Below, in pieces: positions 26,701 to 33,302 of a DNA stretch of 64,000 bases; position 1 is the first letter of the stretch; every line of letters begins with the position of its first letter. The notes beneath the pieces were generated by a model. The model did no database searches. It had not been told where the DNA came from and saw only the letters and a program-made list of their open reading frames with translations. The stretch is taken from the NCBI GenBank assembly GCA_001931535.1, contig CP016211.1:11826377-11890376 (forward strand). Direction: 5' to 3'. This stretch comes from Minicystis rosea. GTDB lineage: Bacteria > Myxococcota_A > Polyangia > Polyangiales > Polyangiaceae. The translations under genes and the position numbers were made by a program.

Positions 26701-27030
26701 GCGCGCAGCGGCGGGCTCGGCCTCATGCTCGCGACCCAGAGCCCGGGAGATCTGGACTACAAGTGTCGTGACAACATCCGGAGTTGGTTCGTCGGTCGTG
26801 TGACCCAGACGGTGGCGCTCGACAAGATGAAACCATTGCTCAGCGAAGCGCGGGTCAACGTGTCCGCGCGGATTCCCGGGCAGGGAATGGGAGAGTTTCA
26901 CCTGCTCCAGGACGGAGGCGCCACCGCCTTCAAGGCAGGTCGATCGCTCCTTCGCACGGAGCAGGTGCCGGAGGCCGAGATCCTCACGCTCGCCGCGCGT
27001 CACGCCCGGACGAGCCGAAGCCGGGGGTGA
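23767..27030 (+). CDS. Double ATPase: N-terminal AAA/STAND-like P-loop plus C-terminal HerA/FtsK-like motor
   Basis: A 1087-residue protein. First ATPase: Walker A GESGSGKT at residues 71-78 and Walker B LVLCVDQFENAN near 255. Second ATPase: Walker A GSTGSGKT at 698-705, IDRKGDLCAY, Walker B VLFDEADVYLP (Asp 954) and LMLATQSPGDLDYK, the order found in HerA/FtsK/VirB4 pumps. A Pro/Ser/Thr-rich linker (about 640-685) joins them. Base composition changes with domain: the 60-base line at 24661 has 26 G/C, that at 26041 has 43. It may move on DNA as the motor of the neighbouring genes. DpdH-like and BREX-type ATPases are other possible relatives. It ends five bases before the STAND gene. Confidence 0.88.
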   Translation: MKKPNPLLDVFLSGAKMEVFHSVEHRQQIWRENPFDVESVHANARAQFQRVLAQATTPPGLESGRILLLLGESGSGKTHLVRSFRNHVHVNGLGFVGYMQMTTGTTSYSRYLMSNLIDSLDQPYYESLGTGSGLLRLSTAVASRCGDAAAIEALTEKEHLEPDTIVDLVERAANRLIAQPRFAELDIDLVQALLFLQRQDAALKQRVVKYLRGDDLSERDARYLGGMKPKRSDDDAQRVVEQLGRMMWSFGSRSLVLCVDQFENANWEEGDDTSFRKVMTSICAIADQVPSSIVVIACLKDYYNNFKNRLTRSTIDRLENDPRYVELVGERTVVEVEEVVKQRLRHLYETSSLRVEDYGVDPLYPFSRDWVHEMAGMRVRDILDRCREHREACVAAGKLIDDASPGRLVTERPPVSEDRVALAAKEKIEREWNDYLSQYDVALPETDSEVAELFGWALHACAEELESGHRFDVHVKGEQIEIRVQIPTGAGAYQLGEEILFALCNRAPQGNGLRLQIEEAARCAGKRKLAIGRRFEFPDNPKTRIRQVIDAIVKSGGRKAVIEESDLRTMVAFRRFRHEQQRRAHFKNWIMEENHLSRLLPIIHVLDLDRLDRFEHTVEPHLHVHVSVANGASKLQEPTTPINNGASTSWPDNELSRAPDKPSPAQAAAISLGSTGELIAQELTIEPEAFTAHTAFLGSTGSGKTTLALNVIEQLALQGVPAILIDRKGDLCAYARDAVWTQAQADTPLDARRRALAERLDIAVFTPGHPGGRQLGLSLLPRGLSSLKEFDRDQAAGYAAHALGDMLGYKHTKKDKALRAILVQAFQLFAAHGNADGLDIESLSAFIHDEDPALVGAVGRLDTKLFRDLVQDLEVLKLSSSDLLSSGGEELDAELLLGLGRHARPGRTRLGIVSTRFLGDNARILFWVSQLLLALTRWVTRAPSPHLQAVVLFDEADVYLPAQSQPATKAPMENLLRRARSGGLGLMLATQSPGDLDYKCRDNIRSWFVGRVTQTVALDKMKPLLSEARVNVSARIPGQGMGEFHLLQDGGATAFKAGRSLLRTEQVPEAEILTLAARHARTSRSRG

Positions 27031-27034
27031 TGCC

Positions 27035-27880
27035 GTGGACGACGAGATCATCGATTTCGGGGACGAGCGGTCCCGTCATGGTCAGCTCTTCGGGCGCGAC
27101 GACGTGCTCGCCAAGCTGCGATCTTGGATGATCGGAGAGCGCGCGTTGGCGCGAGGATGGGTGTTGCTCCTCGGCGGGCCCGGGGTCGGCAAGAGCGCCA
27201 TCGTCAATCGAGTCCTCGAAGACTTGAGCCCGGACCGGACACCGCACCATTTCATTCGGCGCGGCAACGAGGGCTGGGATCGCCCCGAGGTCATCGTGCA
27301 GAACCTCTGCGCCCAGGTCGAGCGGCAATTCCGCGTCCAGGCCGATGGAAACCTGTCCTTCGAGGCACGTTTGGGCGAGCTGCTCAGGCGCCTTTCCCGT
27401 CACGTGCTCGTTCCCCAAGAACAGCGGCTCGTCATGGTGCTCGACGGGCTCGACGAGCTGGCGAGCCCGGGCGAGGGCCGCAAGCCGACGATCGGCTTCC
27501 TGCCGCGCGTCCTGCCGTCGGGGGTCATCGTCCTCTGCGCCTCTCGGCCCACGTATCCCGATCTCGATTGGATGGACGATCGCGTGCGCCGGATCAACCT
27601 CGACGAGGTGTCGTTCCTGGCCTCCAACGAGGCTGCTTGTCGGGCGTATTGGGAGCATCAAGCACAGCACATTCATCCTCCCCTCGAACAGGCGTTCATC
27701 GAAGAGGCCATTCACCGCGCCGGCGGCAACATGCTTCATGCCACGCGCCTCCGCGATTGGCTCGACGAGCAGCCTTCCGAGCGGCGGGCGGCGATGCTCA
27801 TCCCCATCGGGCTCGACGGCTTCCTCATTCGGATTTGGAACGAGCTCCACGATCTCGGGGGACGCTGCGCGCCTTGGTGA
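27035..27880 (+). CDS. STAND/NACHT NTPase part of a split STAND-WD40 protein
   Basis: A 281-residue ORF starting with GTG. It carries the NTPase core: LLLGGPGVGKSAIVNRV (Walker A Lys53), VMVLDGLDEL (Walker B Asp137) and the sensor-like VLCASRPTYPDLDW. It stops just after WNELHDLGG. The continuing helical/winged region of a STAND protein is found in the -1 frame: reading G6 instead of the G5 at 27857-27861 would give an unbroken WNELHDLGGTLRALVTRG. The next ORF restarts at GTG 27877, overlapping this stop (GTGA). So it is a frameshift (real or a sequencing error) or a naturally split pair. STAND NTPases act as signal-gated switches. Confidence 0.8.
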   Translation: MDDEIIDFGDERSRHGQLFGRDDVLAKLRSWMIGERALARGWVLLLGGPGVGKSAIVNRVLEDLSPDRTPHHFIRRGNEGWDRPEVIVQNLCAQVERQFRVQADGNLSFEARLGELLRRLSRHVLVPQEQRLVMVLDGLDELASPGEGRKPTIGFLPRVLPSGVIVLCASRPTYPDLDWMDDRVRRINLDEVSFLASNEAACRAYWEHQAQHIHPPLEQAFIEEAIHRAGGNMLHATRLRDWLDEQPSERRAAMLIPIGLDGFLIRIWNELHDLGGRCAPW

Positions 27881-30651
27881 CCCGTGGCCTCGGGCTCGCG
27901 TGCGCGGCCCGGGAGGCGCTTCCACCGTACCTCTATACGGAGCTTCTCGGCGGCTCGGGGCGCGAGGGTGAGGACTTCCTCCGCGTGACACGCCCGCTCC
28001 TCCTCGAAGAGCCGGCTCACTGGGCCGATCACCGGCGCGCCTATCGACCCTATCACGAGCACTTTCGCCAGTTCATTGCCGAGCAGATCGGGCCCAAGGA
28101 GATTCGGGGCCATCATCAGCGCATCGCGGAGGCTTTGGCGGCGTGGCCGCTCAGCGAGCACGACCCGGCCCGGCGCACGTATGCGCTTCGACATGCGGTC
28201 GCTCATCGGATCGAGGCCGGTGCTCTCGAGGATGCTTTGCGGCTCTGCACGGACATCGCGTATCTCGAGGCCAAGTGTCGCGCGCTCGGTGTGCCGGCCA
28301 TCGAGCGTGATTTGGAGGCTGCCATTCGCGTGGCGGCCCCCGATGTCTCGCTCGATCTGACGGGCGTGCTCGCCGCGGTGAGCGCGGAGAGCGGGAAGCT
28401 CCGGGAGCATCCCGAGGCGCTGCCTTCATTGCTCTACAACCGCCTGCGCTGCGCCGGTTGGTCCGCGGATCGCATTCAAAGCACCCTGCGATTCGCCGGA
28501 GGGGCGCCGCCGCTCCGGCTCTTGCACGGAGTTCGTCTCGGGCCCACGTTGCTCCGCACCTTCGCCGGACACGCGAAACCAATCGTCGCCTGCGCGGCGA
28601 CGCCGGACGGGAAATACGTGCTCTCGGCTTCGACGGATCGAACGCTGCGGCTCTGGGCCGCAGCGTCGGGTGAGTGCATTGCCGTTCTGGAAGGGCACGA
28701 CGACGAGATCACGGCCTGCGCCATCAGCCCGGATGGGAGCATGGCGGTCTCGACCTCGGCGGACTCGACGGCCAAGCTCTGGGATCTTCGCGCGCCGTCG
28801 TGCGCCGGCACGCTGGTCAACGACGGTCGTTGGGCGACGACGTGCGCCCTCTCTCCCGACGGCCGACATCTCGTCATCGGCTCCGACAATGGAATCATCA
28901 CCGTCTGGGGGCTCGCCGCGAAGCAGCGTGTTCGGGTGTTGAATGGACACACCGATTACATCACGGCCTGCCTCGTGACGCGGGACGGACGTGTCGTGTC
29001 GGCTTCGCGCGACGGATCGGTGCGTGTTTGGTCATCGACGTCGGAGACGTGCTTGCAAACGATGGCTCCGACCGGCGGCGCGGCGGTGCTGGGGCGTGGC
29101 CTCGCGGAAGAAGGCTGGGTGACGGCCCTCGCGCTCATGCCCGATGGAGATCACGTGCTCTCCGCGGCGGGAGATGGATCGCTGTCGCGCTGGAACCTCG
29201 CCTCGGGACGCTGCATCCAGCGTTTTGGAGCACGGAAGGGCGAAGAGGCCGGGCGGGTGGACAGTTGTGCCATCTTGCATGGAGGCCGCCTGGTGCTCTG
29301 CGGAATGGCCGATGGGGCGCTGGCGATTTGGGATCTCGAGACCGAGCAACGCGTGCTCGAGCGTCCTGCGCATCAAGGCGCGGTGTCGGCGTGTGCACCT
29401 GCTTCGGGCGGTCTTCGGATCTTCTCCGGTTCTGCGGATCGCCTGGTCAAGCTCTGGGAAATCGGCGGCTCCGACAGCATGGTGATGCAAGAGGGCCACG
29501 TCGCGCCCATCACTGCCTGTGCGATGACGCCCGATGGTCGCGTAGCCGTGTCGGCGTCGGAGGATTACACGTTGGAAGTCTGGGACGTGGCGAGCGGCGC
29601 GCGACGCACCACGCTTCGAGGTCATGCAGATCTCGTGACGGCCTGCGCCATCTCCGCGGACGGCCGGCGTGTCCTCTCCGGCGCGCGGGATGGGAGCGTG
29701 CATCTTTGGGCGCTCGATACGGGTGAAATGAAGGCCTGTGAGCGCCATTGGGCCCACGTGAGCGGGGCGGCGATTCGGCCCGATGGCTCGTTGATCACTT
29801 CCACGCTCGATGGAGGCGTGTGGGGCCGCGACGCCTCCGAGCTCGCTCTGGCGCGCGAGGTGGGCGTGCATCCCGGATCCATCGAGGCATTGGCCCTGAC
29901 CCCCGACGGCGCTCATGCGATCTCGATTTCGCGCGATCGGACGGCCAAGGTGTGGAACATCGATGGTCGCCGTTGCGAAAGGAACCTCTCGGGGTTTGCC
30001 GGACAGGTGCTCTGCGTCGCGCTGTCCCCCGATGGGCGGCGTGTGGTGGTCGGTCTCGACGATGGGCGGCTCGAAGTGCGTGAGCTGAATGGAGCCAAGT
30101 CGGTGCGCTGGCTCGTCGGGCACGCTCAGCGTGTCTTTGGATGCGCCGTGTCCGCGGATGGAGAGCGGGCCATCTCGGCCTCCGAAGACGGCACCGTCCG
30201 GGTGTGGAGCCTTTCGACGGATCGTTGTTTGGGCGTGCTCCACGGCACCTCGTGGTTCCGCTGCGTGGCGGCGGCCGATGGGACGATCTGCGCGGGAGAC
30301 CAAGAGGGGAATCTGTGGATGATCGTGGACGACACGAGCTCTCTGGGCGCCCTCGGTCCCGAGAGCCTCGAGAAGCGTGCTCCATCGCTCGATGTCCGCG
30401 ATTGGGCTCGCCTGCGCCGTGTGCTCGCGACCATCTACGATCGACCGGAGGCGGCGCGCCTCGTGGCTCGCGATGCAGGGCTCGACCTCATGCGTATCGT
30501 CTTCACCGGAAGCGTGGATGAAGCGTGGGAATCGATCCTCACCGAAGCCATTCGGCGAAGGCGCCTCGTCGAGATCGTTCGCCATGCGCTCCGTGCCTAT
30601 CCCGACGATCCCGAGCTCGGTGAGCTTGCTTTGCTGCTCGGGATCCGCTGA
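27877..30651 (+). CDS. STAND C-terminal half: helical region, 14 WD40 repeats, effector-associated domain
   Basis: A 924-residue continuation of the NTPase in the -1 frame; the reading frame is open from 27124. Residues 1-200 are the helical region that follows a NACHT module (ACAAREALPPYLYTELL, YRPYHEHFRQFIAEQ). From about residue 225 I count 14 WD repeats (for example FAGHAKPIVACAATPDGKY and LRLW; LEGH ... KLWDL; LVGH ... VRVW), fitting two seven-bladed propellers, the likely ligand sensor. The last about 85 residues (LRRVLATIYDRPEAARLVAR, GLDLMRIVF, HALRAYPDD) match the N-terminus of the protease gene that follows, so this is an effector-associated domain recruiting it. GTG 27877 overlaps the upstream stop; a frameshift would fuse it to that ORF. 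Confidence 0.82.
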   Translation: MTRGLGLACAAREALPPYLYTELLGGSGREGEDFLRVTRPLLLEEPAHWADHRRAYRPYHEHFRQFIAEQIGPKEIRGHHQRIAEALAAWPLSEHDPARRTYALRHAVAHRIEAGALEDALRLCTDIAYLEAKCRALGVPAIERDLEAAIRVAAPDVSLDLTGVLAAVSAESGKLREHPEALPSLLYNRLRCAGWSADRIQSTLRFAGGAPPLRLLHGVRLGPTLLRTFAGHAKPIVACAATPDGKYVLSASTDRTLRLWAAASGECIAVLEGHDDEITACAISPDGSMAVSTSADSTAKLWDLRAPSCAGTLVNDGRWATTCALSPDGRHLVIGSDNGIITVWGLAAKQRVRVLNGHTDYITACLVTRDGRVVSASRDGSVRVWSSTSETCLQTMAPTGGAAVLGRGLAEEGWVTALALMPDGDHVLSAAGDGSLSRWNLASGRCIQRFGARKGEEAGRVDSCAILHGGRLVLCGMADGALAIWDLETEQRVLERPAHQGAVSACAPASGGLRIFSGSADRLVKLWEIGGSDSMVMQEGHVAPITACAMTPDGRVAVSASEDYTLEVWDVASGARRTTLRGHADLVTACAISADGRRVLSGARDGSVHLWALDTGEMKACERHWAHVSGAAIRPDGSLITSTLDGGVWGRDASELALAREVGVHPGSIEALALTPDGAHAISISRDRTAKVWNIDGRRCERNLSGFAGQVLCVALSPDGRRVVVGLDDGRLEVRELNGAKSVRWLVGHAQRVFGCAVSADGERAISASEDGTVRVWSLSTDRCLGVLHGTSWFRCVAAADGTICAGDQEGNLWMIVDDTSSLGALGPESLEKRAPSLDVRDWARLRRVLATIYDRPEAARLVARDAGLDLMRIVFTGSVDEAWESILTEAIRRRRLVEIVRHALRAYPDDPELGELALLLGIR

Positions 30652-30695
30652 CCACGACGGTCTTGCCACGCCTGATTGAACGGAGAATTCCCATC

Positions 30696-31691
30696 ATGAA
30701 GACCGAGCTGTCTTGGAACCCGACGAGCGCGCGCACCTTGCGTGACGTCCTGGCGCGCAAATACTCGAGCGTCGACGAAGCGCGTCAGTTCGTGAAGTAC
30801 GTGGGGCTCGATTCCATCAGGATCGCCTTTCACAACCGCGCCGACCTGACTTGGTTCAGCATCCTCGAAGAGGCTCAGAGGCAGGGGCCGCGGTGGGTGC
30901 ACGCGGTGATCGAGCACGCGCTCGAGGAGTATCCGGACGACGATGTCCTCCAGCGGTTGCGGGACGGCGCTTCCGTCCGCTTCGCCGAGGGGCCTGACGC
31001 GGCGGCGTTCGGTTGGAAGGGCCGTGGTGGGCAGACGCCCGAGAAGATTTTCGGCAAGCAAAGCACGCTCGTTCCCGTGAGCTTCTTGGAGATTGGCATG
31101 CTCCGCGCACGGGCGGTGGCACGTATAGCCTGTGCCGATGGTGCCTTTGGAACGGGGTTTCTCGTCCCCGGCGATCTCGTGGTCACCAACCATCATGTCC
31201 TCTCCAGCCCGGAAATGGCTCGAGGCGGGACTGCGCACTTCAATTACCAGCGCACCGCGGATGGCCACGATGCCGAGATGGAATCGCTGCGTCTCGATCC
31301 AGATGCGTTCTTCGTCACCTCACGCCAGGACGACTGCACGATCGTGAAGGTCACTGGGCAGCCGACGGCGCGCTGGGGTGCCATTGAGCTCCAGCCGGCC
31401 ACCGTCGCGGTGGACGATCGGGTCAACGTCATTCAGCACCCGGGAGGAGAGCAAAAGCAGCTCTCGTTCTTTCACAACCTCGTCGTCTATGCGGGGGAGG
31501 GCCGCGTGCAATACCTCACGGACACGCTGCCCGGATCTTCCGGTTCACCCGTCTTCGACAAGGATTGGAAGCTCGTGGCGCTCCATCATTCGGGCGGCTG
31601 GATTGCCGAGCCGGGGTCGCGTGATCGCTTCTTCCGCAATGAGGGGATCCACGTCGATCGGGTGCTGGCCTTGCTCCAACGAGGTTCGTGA
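30696..31691 (+). CDS. Effector-associated-domain trypsin-like serine protease
   Basis: A 331-residue predicted effector. Residues about 10-85 are an EAD1-like helical domain (LRDVLARKYSSVDEARQFVK, GLDSIRIAF, HALEEYPDDD), sharing about 30 identities over 70 positions with the end of the preceding WD protein. Residues about 140-325 are a trypsin-2-type protease with an intact triad: His167 in VVTNHHV, Asp213 in QDDCTIV and Ser282 in PGSSGSP. No signal peptide, so it should act inside the cell. The pattern matches published conflict systems where a STAND sensor recruits a protease through matching domains; the protease presumably cleaves host proteins when triggered (inference). CGGAGA lies 11 bases before the ATG. 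Confidence 0.88.
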   Translation: MKTELSWNPTSARTLRDVLARKYSSVDEARQFVKYVGLDSIRIAFHNRADLTWFSILEEAQRQGPRWVHAVIEHALEEYPDDDVLQRLRDGASVRFAEGPDAAAFGWKGRGGQTPEKIFGKQSTLVPVSFLEIGMLRARAVARIACADGAFGTGFLVPGDLVVTNHHVLSSPEMARGGTAHFNYQRTADGHDAEMESLRLDPDAFFVTSRQDDCTIVKVTGQPTARWGAIELQPATVAVDDRVNVIQHPGGEQKQLSFFHNLVVYAGEGRVQYLTDTLPGSSGSPVFDKDWKLVALHHSGGWIAEPGSRDRFFRNEGIHVDRVLALLQRGS

Positions 31692-31723
31692 CCGAACGCT
31701 GCCCAGCACGTTCGCCGCCCGAG

Positions 31724-31749
31724 GTCGATACGCAATGTTGCGTATCGAC
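31724..31749. promoter_or_regulatory. Perfect 12+12 bp palindrome (operator)
   Basis: GTCGATACGCAA (31724-31735) and TTGCGTATCGAC (31738-31749) are exact reverse complements around two bases. It lies in the 114-bp gap between the protease gene and the next trio, 57 bases before the ATG at 31806. The tight spacing suits a dimeric repressor better than a terminator, and no T tract follows. It probably controls the downstream three-gene operon. Confidence 0.65.
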
Positions 31750-31805
31750 GGCATCCGGATGCCCCAAGGACGATCGGGAACCACGCCCAACACGCACAAG
31801 GGACC

Positions 31806-33302
31806 ATGCTCGACGAAGCCCTCTCCACCTTCCTCCCCTCGTGGCTCGTGCGTCTCGATGCGCCGACGGCGAGCCGCGATCCGCTAAGCCTTCAGGCGCA
31901 CGCCATGGGACATGCCGATCGCCTGCTGCCCGGGCTCAACGTCTTCACGTCGCGGGCTCGCTATTACAGCTTCCTCTGTTGGGCCCTCGCGCGGGCGCAG
32001 GGCGTCGCGGCGTCGCGGGGGCACCTCGAGCGCGTGCATCGGATCGAGCGGCTCCTCGTGCTCTGCGAGGCGGTGCGCCACGCCGACAACCCGCTCGCGT
32101 GCAGCTACATCGGCCGACGGCGCGGGCGGCGTTTCGTGGCGGAGCACGACGGGAGCGGGCTTTGGGGTCTGCCGGTGCGCATCCTCAAGAATCAGGCGTC
32201 GAACGGTGCGTTTCGGCTTTATCGTTCCTCGCTCGCCGACTTGGGGCTCATCGAGGAAGACGACCTCGAAGAAGGCCTCGGGCTGCGTTTGACGGTGCGG
32301 GGATCCCGCCTCGCGGATCAATTCCACAAGACGGCGGATGAGGGATTGGTGGCTTGGGCGCTCGATCCGCAGACCGAGCAGCGCAAACGCCGCGACACGA
32401 TCCGCGAGGCCGCCAAAGGCATGTGTCTCAGTGGTCGGATGGGCGCGCACGAGCGACGTCAGATCGTCGATGCGCTCGTGGGCCACGAGGGGCACGGCAT
32501 CGAGCGCCGGGAGACGTCGGCCATTCTCTTCGAGCATGGATTGCTTCAGGGTGGGATGGTTGGTGAGGAGATCGCGAGCGCGGATCCCGATCTCGCCGTC
32601 GACGATGCCGGCAGGCCGGGCGAGGAAGCGGCCGAGAGCGAGACGCGCGGCAATTGGGCTGTGATTCGCCGGGCGTTGGAGCTCCCTCCTTCGAATCGGC
32701 TCGAGCTCATCCAGGTTGCCGGCGCTTATCAGTTGGCAGCGCTCGGGCTCAATGCGCTCCTGCGTTCGGCGCTCGATTCGGTGGCGCAGCATGGTCGTTT
32801 GTCGATGGCGGCGTTTCGCGCCAAGGTGGCCGAGCGTGCTGGAGGCGGGTTCGAGGAGAGACGTGCCATCGCGTGGGCTGGGCATCGGCCGGTGGTCGAC
32901 GTCGCGCAGGACCTCTTGAATGGAGGGGATCGTCCATGGCCCGAGATCGCGAGCCTCGCCATGGAGCTGCTCCTGCGTTTGGGCCTCGACGAGCGGTATT
33001 CGCGCTGGCTCTCCGCGGACCCGGCGCCGCTCGTGGAGCGGATGCTGCTTTGGACGCGTGACGCCGAGACGACGCCGGCAGGCGCGATGATGGAGCGGTT
33101 GCTCTTCGATCTGGTGGAGCACCACGCGGAGGTGTCCGCGCGAAAGGGCAAGGGAGAATGGCTCTTGCGCGACGGCGCCGAGCTCGTGAAGAACGACCCT
33201 CGGTATCTGCGGCTGATGCTGCACTCTTTGCGTTTCGCCCAGCTCCAGCAGCTCGCGACGGATCTCGGCCTGCGCGCGGAGGACGTGACCGATGAAACGT
33301 GA
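31806..33302 (+). CDS. Unknown 498-residue protein of the PLD/SNF2 trio
   Basis: I do not recognise this protein. It is soluble, helical, with no P-loop. A conserved-looking segment is RARYYSFLCWALARAQG near residue 50, then LACSYIGRRRGRRF, and FRLYRSSLADLGLIEEDD which resembles a winged-helix wing (residues 135-175). The C-terminal half is helical (SNRLELIQVAGAYQLAALGL; LMLHSLRFAQLQQLATDL). It overlaps the PLD gene by 11 bp, so it is part of the same complex or pathway, perhaps as the recognition or scaffold subunit (inference). Base composition is high-GC, unlike the 23.8-25.7 kb segment. Confidence 0.82.
   Translation: MLDEALSTFLPSWLVRLDAPTASRDPLSLQAHAMGHADRLLPGLNVFTSRARYYSFLCWALARAQGVAASRGHLERVHRIERLLVLCEAVRHADNPLACSYIGRRRGRRFVAEHDGSGLWGLPVRILKNQASNGAFRLYRSSLADLGLIEEDDLEEGLGLRLTVRGSRLADQFHKTADEGLVAWALDPQTEQRKRRDTIREAAKGMCLSGRMGAHERRQIVDALVGHEGHGIERRETSAILFEHGLLQGGMVGEEIASADPDLAVDDAGRPGEEAAESETRGNWAVIRRALELPPSNRLELIQVAGAYQLAALGLNALLRSALDSVAQHGRLSMAAFRAKVAERAGGGFEERRAIAWAGHRPVVDVAQDLLNGGDRPWPEIASLAMELLLRLGLDERYSRWLSADPAPLVERMLLWTRDAETTPAGAMMERLLFDLVEHHAEVSARKGKGEWLLRDGAELVKNDPRYLRLMLHSLRFAQLQQLATDLGLRAEDVTDET

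Noticed and set aside
27857..27863. Programmed -1 ribosomal frameshift in the STAND gene
   Set aside because: The sequence C-GGG-GGA does not fit the usual X-XXY-YYZ slippery heptamer, because the first codon would re-pair with CGG, and I see no clear downstream stem. Mutation, sequencing error or restart at GTG 27877 is simpler.
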